This document shows positions 16,276-24,765 of a stretch of DNA of 64,000 nt, piece by piece (the first letter of the stretch is position 1; the number at the start of each line of letters is the position of its first letter). The notes under the pieces are model-generated. The model saw only the letters and a program-made list of their open reading frames with translations. It was not told where the DNA came from and ran no database searches. The DNA is from JAAXHB01 sp965214945 (GTDB lineage: Bacteria; Actinomycetota; Acidimicrobiia; Acidimicrobiales; Aldehydirespiratoraceae): assembly GCA_965214945.1 (NCBI GenBank), contig OZ244029.1, positions 3,086,763-3,150,762 of the forward strand, in the 5' to 3' direction. Both the position numbers and the translations under genes were made by a program.

Positions 16276-17112
16276 ATGCAGCTTGTGACTGTTCGCACTG
16301 AAGGCGCTACACGCGCCGGGCGGGTCGCCGGCGACGAGGTCGTACTGCTCGACGCGCCCGACGTGCGCGCCGTTCTGAGAGCCGGGCCGGTCGCCAGCGG
16401 ACGCCTGAGCGTGGCTGAGACCGGGCCGGCGGTGGCGTTGGCCGACGCCGACCTTGCGCCGGTCGTGCCCGCGCCCGACAAGATCATCTGCGTCGGCCTC
16501 AACTACGAAGACCACATCGCGGAGGTCAAGGCCGCTCGCCCGGAAGCGCCCACCTACTTCGCGAAATATGCACGGGCGCTCACAGGCCCACGCGACCAGG
16601 TGCGGATGCCCGACCCGCAAGTCTCGACCAAGGTGGACTGGGAGGTTGAACTCGCCGTCATCATCGGTGCGCCGGTGCGCAACGCCAGCCCGCGGGAGGC
16701 TCTCACGGCCGTGGCTGGCTTTGCGGTGCTCAACGACGTGTCGGTGCGCGACTGGCAAAAGCGCACCACACAGTTTTTGGCCGGCAAAACCTTCGAGCAG
16801 TCCACGCCGCTGGGCCCGGCTCTGGTGACCGCTGACGAGGTTGGCGACGGGCTCGGTCTGGCAATGGGCTGCGAAATCGGTGGTGTGGTGAAGCAGGCGA
16901 GCAGCACCTCAGAGCAGGTCTTCAGCCCGGCTGAGTTGGTGTCCGATCTGAGCACGATCATGACACTTGACCCCGGTGATGTGATCGCCACCGGCACGCC
17001 TGGCGGGGTGGGTACGGCTCGCACGCCACAGGAGTGGATCCAGCCCGGCGACGTGATGAGGACATGGATAGAAGGGCTTGGCGAGCTGGTCAACACCTGC
17101 GTAGTAACCTGA
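16276..17112 (+). CDS. Fumarylacetoacetate hydrolase (FAH) family protein
   Basis: This 278-residue FAH-family enzyme has the core signature DKIICVGLNYEDHIAEV, DWEVELAVIIG (metal-binding E-x-E), AGFAVLNDVSVRDWQ, GKTFEQSTPLGPALVT and the C-terminal DPGDVIATGTPGGVG. Such enzymes hydrolyse or decarboxylate acylpyruvates and other 2-oxo acids in aromatic or sugar-acid degradation. The start ATG 16276 is preceded by GGAGGGG. The promoter lies in the 120-bp gap shared with the divergent thioesterase gene. Confidence 0.9.
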   Translation: MQLVTVRTEGATRAGRVAGDEVVLLDAPDVRAVLRAGPVASGRLSVAETGPAVALADADLAPVVPAPDKIICVGLNYEDHIAEVKAARPEAPTYFAKYARALTGPRDQVRMPDPQVSTKVDWEVELAVIIGAPVRNASPREALTAVAGFAVLNDVSVRDWQKRTTQFLAGKTFEQSTPLGPALVTADEVGDGLGLAMGCEIGGVVKQASSTSEQVFSPAELVSDLSTIMTLDPGDVIATGTPGGVGTARTPQEWIQPGDVMRTWIEGLGELVNTCVVT

Positions 17113-17115
17113 TTA

Positions 17116-17201
17116 GCCCTCTTGCTAGGTGCCCGGAACCGGCGATTTCTAAGCACCCATAAACCCGGTTTGTGCTATTTGAGCACAGAGGGCATTTTCT
17201 T
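17116..17201 (+). terminator. Structured terminator-like region after the FAH-family gene
   Basis: Outer arms GCCCTCT (17116-17122) and AGAGGGC (17187-17193) are followed by ATTTTCTT. Inside are the palindrome CCGGAACCGG and a small stem GTGCT-ATTTG-AGCAC (17172-17186). It could terminate the FAH-gene transcript or be a structured leader of the binding-protein gene that begins at 17271. Confidence 0.35.
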
Positions 17202-17270
17202 GGTCATAGACGACGGCAGCCTCGGAATCATCACACAACCATCCGACACCGAGCCACCCATTACGGAATC

Positions 17271-18620
17271 ATGAAGTCGTTAAGCAAGAGGGCGTTTAGG
17301 GATAGGTTAGCGGTTGCCGCGGCCGTGATCGTCGCAATCGTGATTGCTGCTGCCTGCGCTGCCGATAGCAGCAGCCCGGTCGACAGCGACGCTGGGAACG
17401 GCGCACTAGACGCCGACGGCGACAGCCCGGTCGGGCACCTCGGCGACGGATCGCTCGGTGTGGTAGAGGTTCCCGCGGGCAGCGCAATACAGATCCGCTC
17501 GCTCAACTCCATCACCGGTGACGTAGCCCCTCTCGGTCTCACTAATCAGGGCGGCATCGAGCTGGCCGTGGCCGACTACGGCACGATCCGCGGTTTCGAA
17601 GTCAGCCTCGGCACTCGGCTCGACAGCTTGTGCACTCCCGACGGTGGCCAAGCCGCAGCCCAGTCCATCGTGGCTGATGAAGCCGTGGTCGGTGTGATCG
17701 GGACGTCGTGTTCGGCAGCGGCCACCGCAGCCGCCCCGCTGCTGACACGGGCCGGCATCGCAATGATTGCTCCGTCCAACACGTCGCCTTCGCTCACGTC
17801 CGACCTGGCCGGCAATGAAGGCGATAATCACAGCGTCGGCTACTACCGCACCTCCCACAACGCACTGCTGGAGGGTGAGGCCGTGGCCCTCTTCCTGCGC
17901 CGGGAACTCGACGTCGCCACCGCGGCCGCGATCCACGATGGCGACGCTTACACCCAGGGCCTGGCCGAAGCATTCCGGGCTGCTTTCGAGCGATCCGGCG
18001 GCACGGTGACGGCTTTCGTTGGGATCAACAAGGAAGACTCCGACATGGTGCCGGTGCTGACCGAGGTCGCTGCCGGCAGACCCGAGGCGTTGTTCTTCCC
18101 TATCTTCCAGCCCGCCGGTGACCATTTGGCCGACCAGGCGCGCCGCGTGGACGGCATCGAGGACGCAGCGATGCTGTCTTCGGCGGGGCTGCTCGTGGAC
18201 GGCTTCATGAGACTCGCCCAGTCGGAGCGGATGTACTTTTCCGGGCCCGACCTCGATTACGGCACAAACGCCAACCAGAGCACTGGACGCTCCGCAGACG
18301 AAGTGCTCCGCGCCTACCAGGACACCTACGGCGAACCGCCCTCGGCTCAGTACTGGGCTCACGCCTACGACGCCACAGCGCTGCTGCTCGACGCCGTGGC
18401 CGCCGCCTCCTATGTGACCCGGGAGGGCTCGCTAGTGATCGACCGGGCCGGGATCCGTCAGCACCTCGATTCCGTCTCGAGATATCGGGGCCTGATCGGC
18501 ACTCTCAGCTGTGACAAGTTCGGCGACTGTGGATCCCGCAGAGTCACCGTGATCCACCATCTCGATCCCGAAAATGTTGAAGCTGGCCGCAACAACGTGG
18601 TCTTCGAGTACTCCCGGTGA
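17271..18620 (+). CDS. Branched-chain amino acid/amide-type ABC substrate-binding lipoprotein, copy 1
   Basis: This 449-residue LivK-like (periplasmic binding protein type I) protein starts MKSLSKRAFRDRLAVAAAVI with lipobox VIAAAC and an acidic tether. The mature domain has IQIRSLNSITGDVAPLG, VVGVIGTSCSAAATAAAPLLTRAGI, and DGDAYTQGLAEAFRAAFE. It is clearly paralogous to the next gene along its whole length. ATG 17271 is chosen because the signal peptide begins there. It precedes a second binding protein and a complete livHMGF set, so two binding proteins probably share one translocator. The ligand is unknown. Confidence 0.9.
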   Translation: MKSLSKRAFRDRLAVAAAVIVAIVIAAACAADSSSPVDSDAGNGALDADGDSPVGHLGDGSLGVVEVPAGSAIQIRSLNSITGDVAPLGLTNQGGIELAVADYGTIRGFEVSLGTRLDSLCTPDGGQAAAQSIVADEAVVGVIGTSCSAAATAAAPLLTRAGIAMIAPSNTSPSLTSDLAGNEGDNHSVGYYRTSHNALLEGEAVALFLRRELDVATAAAIHDGDAYTQGLAEAFRAAFERSGGTVTAFVGINKEDSDMVPVLTEVAAGRPEALFFPIFQPAGDHLADQARRVDGIEDAAMLSSAGLLVDGFMRLAQSERMYFSGPDLDYGTNANQSTGRSADEVLRAYQDTYGEPPSAQYWAHAYDATALLLDAVAAASYVTREGSLVIDRAGIRQHLDSVSRYRGLIGTLSCDKFGDCGSRRVTVIHHLDPENVEAGRNNVVFEYSR

Positions 18621-18669
18621 AACGGGCCACCTCATAGGGGCCGGACGGCTCGCCTGTGGCCCGCCTATA

Positions 18670-18710
18670 TTGACTGGTCTAGGCATTAACTGGTCTAGAC
18701 AATTGTCTAG
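18670..18710 (+). promoter_or_regulatory. Promoter with TCTAG operator array upstream of the second binding-protein gene
   Basis: Two direct copies, ACTGGTCTAGGCA (18673-18685) and ACTGGTCTAGACA (18689-18701), are 16 bp apart. The second flows into a perfect 16-bp palindrome CTAGACAATTGTCTAG (18695-18710). A -35-like TTGACT (18670-18675) and a -10-like TCTAGA (18694-18699, spacer 18) are embedded in the repeats, so a bound protein would block RNA polymerase. ACTGGTCTAGAC resembles the known DasR (GntR/HutC) operator half. Confidence 0.5.
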
Positions 18711-18731
18711 GCGATCCAAGGGAGGGGAACC

Positions 18732-20111
18732 TTGTCTACTGTCAACAACACCAACAACACAGGGCACACCAGGATCCTTCGGAGGCTGCTGACATCATTG
18801 TGCCTGCTTCTGACCGTGGCCTTGCTTGCGGCCGGCTGCGGCGACGACGACGAGACGGCCACAACCGAACCGGTGCCGGCCGACGCTGAAGCCGCAGACG
18901 AGGCGGAGGAGCCGGCACCCGAACCGAGCCATCTCGGCGACGGCTCGCTCGGCACCGTTGAGGTGAGCGTCGGTGACGCCATTCAGATCCGCTCACTCAA
19001 TGCCATCACCGGCGACGTGGCATTCCTAGGTCTGCCCAACCAGCGGGGCGTGGAACTGGCCATCAGCCACTTCGGGCCGATCCACGGCTTCGACGTAGAC
19101 ATCGGCACCGGCCTCGACGACCTGTGCTCCGCCGACGGAGGCCAGGCCGCGGCTCAGACCATCGTCGCGGATGAAACTGTGGTCGGCGTGATCGGCACGT
19201 CGTGCTCCGGCGCTGCCACAGCCGCTGCGCCGCTCATCTCGGAGGCTGGCATGGTGATGATCTCGCCGTCGAACACATCGCCGGCCCTCACCTCCGACCT
19301 GGCAGGCACCCCGGGCGAGAACTACAACGTCGGCTACTACCGCACCGCCCACAACGACCTGTACCAGGGCGAGGCCATGGCCCGGTTTGTCTTTGAGGAG
19401 CTGGGACTCACCTCTGCGGCCGCCATCCACGACGGCGACCCCTACACCCAGGGGCTGTCCAAGGCCTTCGCCGACGCTTATGAGAGGCTGGGCGGAACGG
19501 TGACGGGTATCACCGGCGTGAACAAAGAAGACACCGACATGGTGCCGGTGCTCACAGAGATCGCTGCCGGCAGCCCTCAGGCGCTGTTCTTCCCTATCTT
19601 CCAGCCCGCCGGTGACCACGTGGCCCAGCAAGCGCCCGGCGTGGCCGGCCTGGAAGACACACTGCTGCTGGCAGCCGACGGCCTGCTAGTGGACGGATTC
19701 TTGGAACTGTCACAGTCGGAGGGCATGTACTTTTCGGGCCCGGATGTGCGCTACGGCGACAACGTCAACGAGAGCACTGGCAAGACCGCCGACGACTTCC
19801 TAGCCGAATACGAAAGCGCATACGGCGGAGCGCCGGAAGCGCCGTTCTGGGCTCACGCCTACGACGCCACAACGCTGCTGTTGGAAGCCGTCGCCGCGGC
19901 CTCGAGCACATCTGACGGCACGCTGACGATCGACCGGGCCGGGATCCGCGAGTACCTAAATGGTGTCAGCGGCTACCAGGGCCTCATCGGCGTGATTAGC
20001 TGTGACGACTACGGCGACTGCGGATCGCAGAAGATCAGTGTCATCGGCCACGACAGCGCCGATGACATCGCAGCCAGTAAGGACAACGTCGTATTCGAGT
20101 TCGCCCCGTAA
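18732..20111 (+). CDS. Branched-chain amino acid/amide-type ABC substrate-binding lipoprotein, copy 2
   Basis: This 459-residue paralogue of the preceding protein has signal segment LLTSLCLLLTVALLAAGC (lipobox LAAGC) and a Glu/Ala/Pro-rich tether. It then shows the same core: IQIRSLNAITGDVAFLG, VVGVIGTSCSGAATAAAPL and HDGDPYTQGLSKAFADAYE. It starts with TTG 18732 behind GGAGGGG (18721-18727). The region between the two genes has its own operator-rich promoter, so the copies may be expressed under different conditions. The tandem duplication suggests specialisation for different ligands. Confidence 0.9.
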   Translation: MSTVNNTNNTGHTRILRRLLTSLCLLLTVALLAAGCGDDDETATTEPVPADAEAADEAEEPAPEPSHLGDGSLGTVEVSVGDAIQIRSLNAITGDVAFLGLPNQRGVELAISHFGPIHGFDVDIGTGLDDLCSADGGQAAAQTIVADETVVGVIGTSCSGAATAAAPLISEAGMVMISPSNTSPALTSDLAGTPGENYNVGYYRTAHNDLYQGEAMARFVFEELGLTSAAAIHDGDPYTQGLSKAFADAYERLGGTVTGITGVNKEDTDMVPVLTEIAAGSPQALFFPIFQPAGDHVAQQAPGVAGLEDTLLLAADGLLVDGFLELSQSEGMYFSGPDVRYGDNVNESTGKTADDFLAEYESAYGGAPEAPFWAHAYDATTLLLEAVAAASSTSDGTLTIDRAGIREYLNGVSGYQGLIGVISCDDYGDCGSQKISVIGHDSADDIAASKDNVVFEFAP

Positions 20112-20169
20112 TAGCGCGGGACAGCACGCATAACGCAGACTTCCTGGCTCCGTACCAGAGCCTGATCCC

Positions 20170-21294
20170 GTGAAGCGCACCGGTGCGCCCCGCCACAGCG
20201 GGGCGCACCGGACCGGGGTCGACTGGTTTCTCTTCGGGCTTCGCATCGCGGCGGTTGCGGTCATCGCCGCGGGCTTGCTGGGTTTCGTCGCCCAGCAGAT
20301 CGACACCGACAATCCCTTCGCCCGCTGGGCCAACCCCGACGCCACAGGCCTCACCAGTACCCAGCTGAAGGGGCTAGTGGTGTCGGGCTTGGCCCAAGGG
20401 GCGATGTACGGGCTGATCGCTCTGGGCTATTCGATGGTCTACGGAGTGCTCGGCTTCATCAACTTCGCCCACGGCGAGGTTTTTATGGTGGGGGCGATGA
20501 CCGGGATGATCGCGTCCAACAAGCTTGCCGACGCCGGAGCGTGGGATAGTAACTTCATAGCCTCGCTGGCGTTCATCGTGGTTGTCTCGATCGCGCTGTC
20601 GACTCTGACGGCGGTAGCGATGGAGCGCGTCGCCTATCGACCGCTGCGGAATTCACCCCGGCTGATCCCGCTGATCACCTCGATCGGCGTGTCGTTCTTT
20701 CTCCAGAACACCTCGGTGGTGCTGCTCGGCCCGGGCAGCAAGTCGTATCCTGACGTTCCCGACTGGCTCAAGAACAAGGTCGGCATCCTCGGTATTGAGG
20801 GTGCCAAGGTGCTGGTGATAGTGGTGGCCGCGCTGTCGATGATCGGCCTCTGGTATCTCGTGGAGCGCACCAAGACCGGCAAGGCGATGCGCGCCGTGGC
20901 CGAGGACGCCGAGATAGCGGCGCTGATGGGTATCGACGTCAACCGCACCATTGTCAAGGTGTTCGCGGTGGGCGGGGCCATGGCCGGCGTGGCCGGCATC
21001 TTGTGGGGGATTCTGTTCCGCAGTGTCATCCACACCACCGGGTTCCTGCCCGGCATCAAGGCTTTCAGCGCTGCCGTGGTGGGAGGCATCGGCAACCTGG
21101 GCGGGGCCATGGCTGGGGGAGTGTCCATCGGGTTGGCCGAATCGCTGGGGCCTCTGCTGATTCTGGAGCCGCTCGGAGTGAGCGGCGTGTCGCAGCTGCG
21201 CGACGCGGTCGCCTTTGCCATGCTCATCGGAGTGCTGCTGGTGCGGCCCAGCGGACTGTTCGGTGAGCGGCTATCGGCCGAAGACCGCACATGA
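20170..21294 (+). CDS. livH: High-affinity amino acid-type ABC transporter permease LivH
   Basis: This 374-residue membrane protein of the LivH type has GLAQGAMYGLIALGYSMVYGVLGFINFAHGEVFMVGAM, the hallmark of this permease, and later the conserved MGIDVNRTIVKVFAVGGAMAGVAGILWG loop and SAAVVGGIGNLGGAMAGG. About 60 N-terminal residues before the first Liv segment include an additional hydrophobic stretch. It starts with GTG 20170. The stop overlaps livM as ATGA. Confidence 0.93.
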   Translation: MKRTGAPRHSGAHRTGVDWFLFGLRIAAVAVIAAGLLGFVAQQIDTDNPFARWANPDATGLTSTQLKGLVVSGLAQGAMYGLIALGYSMVYGVLGFINFAHGEVFMVGAMTGMIASNKLADAGAWDSNFIASLAFIVVVSIALSTLTAVAMERVAYRPLRNSPRLIPLITSIGVSFFLQNTSVVLLGPGSKSYPDVPDWLKNKVGILGIEGAKVLVIVVAALSMIGLWYLVERTKTGKAMRAVAEDAEIAALMGIDVNRTIVKVFAVGGAMAGVAGILWGILFRSVIHTTGFLPGIKAFSAAVVGGIGNLGGAMAGGVSIGLAESLGPLLILEPLGVSGVSQLRDAVAFAMLIGVLLVRPSGLFGERLSAEDRT

Positions 21295-23210
21295 AGGCAG
21301 TCAGGCTGCCGCACCCGGACACGGCGTTGGCGCCGGCCCGGGCTCCGCTGGCCCAGGATTGGGCTCGGCTGGCCCAGATGGGAGCGATCGCGGCCGGAGC
21401 GCAGGTCTTCACGGCACTGGCCGGAATGCCTATCGGGCTCGACAGGCGCATGATCGTGGCACCTATTCTGAGCCTCGGCTACCTCTCGCTGCTGTGGCTG
21501 CCTGTTGTTGTCGGCCACCGTCTGGGCCGTCAGGTCGAGCGCGAGTCCGTGCCGCGCCATGCCGCGGGCGCCCATGAGCTGATCGGCGGCGCGGTCGTCG
21601 GGGCTGTGAGCTGCGCCGGCCTGTCGGTTCTGGTGATGCTGCTGGACAACTTCGATCTCCGCGATCCGCTCGTCAACTGGAGCCCGCAGCTGGCTGAACT
21701 GCTGAACTTCGGTCGGGGCGCTGCCTTCGGTGCGGCCGTGTGGCTGGGGATCGGAGTAGGGCTCGGCGCCGCCGGTGGCGGCCTCCGTCTGCTCCCGAGC
21801 CGCGTCTTTCGGGTGGTGGTGACCATGGCCGCCACAGTCACCGCCGCGGCGGTGTTGGAGCTGTTGGTCTCCGACCTGGTCTCCGGCGTCGGCGGAGAGG
21901 GTGTCGTCGACTGGGTATACGCCAGCCGCAGCGGGCTCACGCCTGCCGGTGCTCTAGCGCTGGCAGCTCTGGCCGGAGCGCTGTCGGTAGTCGCGAGGGG
22001 CCGCGTCAGCCAGGCGAGCACGCTGTTGCGCAGCCTCGAGGGCGCGAAGCGCACTGGCGCCAACGCCGCGCTCATCACCGCTGCGGGCGCGCTGCTGGTG
22101 ATCGTGCCTCTTCTGGTGGGCAAGCTCACCAACGAGCTGCTGGCTAACGTCGGGCTGTTCGTGCTGCTGGCCCTCGGGCTCAACATCGTGGTGGGCCTGG
22201 CCGGCATCCTCGACCTCGGCTACGTGGCGTTCTTCGCCGTTGGCGGCTACAGCGCGGCGGTGCTCACCGCGGCCAGCTCGCCGAAGATCTCGCCGGAGCT
22301 GCCCTGGTTCGTCGCCTTGATCGCCGTCGTGGTGATCGCCGCTCTGGCGGGGCTGTTCATCGGCGCGCCGGTGATCAGAATGCGGGGCGACTACCTGGCC
22401 ATCGTCACGCTCGGGTTCGGTGAGATCATCCGACTGCTGTTCCTGTCGGACTGGCTCTCGGGATGGTTCGGCGGGGCTCAGGGAATCACCAACATCGGAG
22501 GCGTAGAGGTGTTCGGCCTCACCACCGTCTCCGGCACCGATCCCCGCCGTGTGTTCTACCTGGTGCTGGCCTTCTGCGCGCTGGCCGTGTACATCTCTTG
22601 GCGCCTCGAGCACTCCCGGCTGGGGCGGGCCTGGATGGCGGTGCGCGAAGACGAGACCGTGGCCGAGGCCATGGGTGTCAACACAGTGAACGTCAAGCTG
22701 TTGGCTTTCGTGGTGGGCGCCGTGCTCGGGTCGTTCAGCGGGGCCATCTTCGCGGCCAAGGTGGGCTCCGTATTCCCGACGAGCTTCCTGATCCTGGTGT
22801 CGATTGTGATCTTGGTGGTAGTGATCTTCGGCGGGATGGGCAACATCGTGGGGGTGATCGCCGGGGCTGCGGTGCTGATCGGCGTGCTGGGTGGGCCGAA
22901 GCAGCCGGGCCTGCTTCAGGAGTTCTCGGAATTCAAGCTGCTCATCTACGGCGCTCTGCTGGTGTGGATGATGCTGGCCCGGCCCCAGGGGCTCATTCCC
23001 AGCGTGCGCCGCACTCGCGAGCTGCACAAGGACGAGTTGCTTCAGGACGCCTGGCTGACAGGCCGAATCAACGCCAGCGCCGACGACCGGCACCGTGACC
23101 AGGGCGAGGCCGGCAGCATCGTTTCTGGCGAGAACCTCCACGACGCGCCGGGCGGTGGCATCGCTGCGATTGGCGAAGACCGCCACCGCGGTCCGGGCGA
23201 GGCGACCTAG
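21291..23210 (+). CDS. livM: High-affinity amino acid-type ABC transporter permease LivM, with long extra N-terminal membrane region
   Basis: The 639 residues compare with roughly 320-420 for usual LivM. Roughly the last 370 residues hold the LivM core: NIVVGLAGILDLGYVAFFAVGGYSAAVL, RMRGDYLAIVTLGFGEIIRLLF, MAVREDETVAEAMGVNTVNVKLLAF and GGMGNIVGVIAGAA. The first 270 residues add several hydrophobic segments. The last 45 residues form a hydrophilic tail with two similar units (DDRHRDQGEA and EDRHRGPGEA). ATG 21291 overlaps the livH stop. The core function is clear; the role of the extensions is unknown. Confidence 0.9.
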   Translation: MKAVRLPHPDTALAPARAPLAQDWARLAQMGAIAAGAQVFTALAGMPIGLDRRMIVAPILSLGYLSLLWLPVVVGHRLGRQVERESVPRHAAGAHELIGGAVVGAVSCAGLSVLVMLLDNFDLRDPLVNWSPQLAELLNFGRGAAFGAAVWLGIGVGLGAAGGGLRLLPSRVFRVVVTMAATVTAAAVLELLVSDLVSGVGGEGVVDWVYASRSGLTPAGALALAALAGALSVVARGRVSQASTLLRSLEGAKRTGANAALITAAGALLVIVPLLVGKLTNELLANVGLFVLLALGLNIVVGLAGILDLGYVAFFAVGGYSAAVLTAASSPKISPELPWFVALIAVVVIAALAGLFIGAPVIRMRGDYLAIVTLGFGEIIRLLFLSDWLSGWFGGAQGITNIGGVEVFGLTTVSGTDPRRVFYLVLAFCALAVYISWRLEHSRLGRAWMAVREDETVAEAMGVNTVNVKLLAFVVGAVLGSFSGAIFAAKVGSVFPTSFLILVSIVILVVVIFGGMGNIVGVIAGAAVLIGVLGGPKQPGLLQEFSEFKLLIYGALLVWMMLARPQGLIPSVRRTRELHKDELLQDAWLTGRINASADDRHRDQGEAGSIVSGENLHDAPGGGIAAIGEDRHRGPGEAT

Positions 23211-23212
23211 CC

Positions 23213-24001
23213 GTGGGCCGGACCCCGCTGCTGGAGACCCGCGGGCTGAGCGTGAGCTTCGGCGGCCTCAACGCTTTGGACAGTCTCGACCTCTGCGTGT
23301 ACTCCGGCGAGATCGTCTCTTTGATCGGGCCGAACGGAGCGGGCAAGACCACCCTGTTCAACGCCATCACCGCAACGGTCGACGTCTCGGCGGGCGATAT
23401 CTCATTCGAGGGCCGGTCGCTGCTGGGCCTCGATGCCAATCAGGTGACCTCACGGGGCATCGCTCGTACCTTTCAGAATGTGCGGCTATTCGCCAGCATG
23501 ACCGTGCTGGAGAACGTCATGGTGGCCCAGCACTGCCGCACTCGCCAGAACGCCATCGGGGCGCTGCTATGGACTCGTGCCTTCCGGCGCGAGGAGGCTG
23601 AGATTCGCGACCGAGCTGAGCGGATACTCGGCTTTTTCGGTACCCGCCTCGTCGGCTTCAGGCTCGATCAGCCCGCTTCGATGCTGTCTTACGCCAACCG
23701 CCGCCGGCTTGAGATCGCCCGGGCCATGGCCACACAGCCCAAGCTGATCCTGCTGGATGAGCCGGTGGCGGGCATGAATCCGGTGGAGTCGGCGGAACTC
23801 ACCGGCCTGATCGGTGAACTCCGCCGCGAGTGGGGCTTCGCCATCGTGGTGATCGAGCACGACATGAAGGTGGTGCGCGACATCTCCGACCGTGTGATCG
23901 TGCTTGATCACGGTGTCAAGATCGCCGAGGGCGACTACTCAGAGGTGTCGACCGACCCTCACGTGATCGAGGCCTACCTCGGCCACGGCGCCGGGCGATG
24001 A
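23213..24001 (+). CDS. livG: ABC transporter ATP-binding protein LivG
   Basis: This 262-residue ATPase has Walker A GPNGAGKTT, Q-loop FQNVRLFASMTVLENVM, a signature of the LivG kind (SYANRRRLEIARAMA in place of LSGGQ), Walker B LILLDEPVAGMNP and the switch histidine in VIEHDMK. The insert between the Q-loop and signature (RTRQNAIGALLWTRAFRREE) is typical of LivG. GTG 23213 starts 3 bases after livM. It works with LivF as a heterodimer. Confidence 0.95.
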   Translation: MGRTPLLETRGLSVSFGGLNALDSLDLCVYSGEIVSLIGPNGAGKTTLFNAITATVDVSAGDISFEGRSLLGLDANQVTSRGIARTFQNVRLFASMTVLENVMVAQHCRTRQNAIGALLWTRAFRREEAEIRDRAERILGFFGTRLVGFRLDQPASMLSYANRRRLEIARAMATQPKLILLDEPVAGMNPVESAELTGLIGELRREWGFAIVVIEHDMKVVRDISDRVIVLDHGVKIAEGDYSEVSTDPHVIEAYLGHGAGR

Positions 24002-24726
24002 CCGATCAGGGCGGGCCGCTTCTGGAGATGCGGTTGGTGAACACGCACTACGGCGCCGTTCACGCGCTACGCGACGTGAACCTGTCGTTGCGGGCCGGGG
24101 AGCTGGTGTGCCTTCTCGGTGGCAACGCCAGCGGCAAGTCCACCACACTCAAGACATTGCTGGGCATGGTCACGCCCACCACCGGAGAGGTGGTGCTCGA
24201 CGGCGAGGTGGTGAACGAGAGGCCCATCAGCTATCGCGTGGAGCGCGGCCTCACGATGGTGCCGGAGAACCGCCGGCTGTTCAAGCGCCTAACCGTGCGG
24301 GAAAACCTCGAGCTGGGCGCCTACCTACGCTCCGATACCGCGGGGATTGCCGCCGACATGGACTGGGTTTTCGAGCTGTTCCCACGGGTTAAGGAGCGCC
24401 TGACCCAGAAGGCGGGGACCCTCTCCGGTGGCGAGCAGCAGATGGTGGCCGTGGGCCGTGCTCTGATGTCGAAACCGAGGGTGTTGCTGATGGACGAGCC
24501 CTCTATGGGCCTGTCCCCGGCGCTAGTTCAGCAGAACTTCGAGCTGATACAGCAGATACACGCGGCAGGCGTGACGGTGTTCATGGTGGAGCAAAACGCC
24601 AACATGGCGCTGTCGATCGCTGATCGGGGCTGGGTGCTGCAGACGGGCCGGGTGGTGCTCGACGATACGGCAGAGAACCTGCTGGCCCATCCCGACCTGA
24701 GAGCGTCCTACCTGGGAGAGACGTGA
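23998..24726 (+). CDS. livF: ABC transporter ATP-binding protein LivF
   Basis: This 242-residue ATPase has Walker A LGGNASGKSTT, Q-loop VPENRRLFKRLTVRENLELG, signature LSGGEQQMVAVGRALM, Walker B VLLMDEPSMGLSP and the H-loop replaced by FMVEQNA, as usual for LivF. The start overlaps the livG stop (ATGA 23998-24001). It is the last gene of the Liv operon. Confidence 0.95.
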   Translation: MTDQGGPLLEMRLVNTHYGAVHALRDVNLSLRAGELVCLLGGNASGKSTTLKTLLGMVTPTTGEVVLDGEVVNERPISYRVERGLTMVPENRRLFKRLTVRENLELGAYLRSDTAGIAADMDWVFELFPRVKERLTQKAGTLSGGEQQMVAVGRALMSKPRVLLMDEPSMGLSPALVQQNFELIQQIHAAGVTVFMVEQNANMALSIADRGWVLQTGRVVLDDTAENLLAHPDLRASYLGET

Positions 24727-24765
24727 CCGTTGGCGCGGGTGTGGGCACCTGTTAGGTGTAGGCCT

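Noticed and set aside
15507..16502. 331-codon minus-strand open frame over the thioesterase and FAH genes
   Set aside because: Arg/Ala-rich shadow; the thioesterase in a neighbouring frame and FAH on the other strand have clear family motifs.
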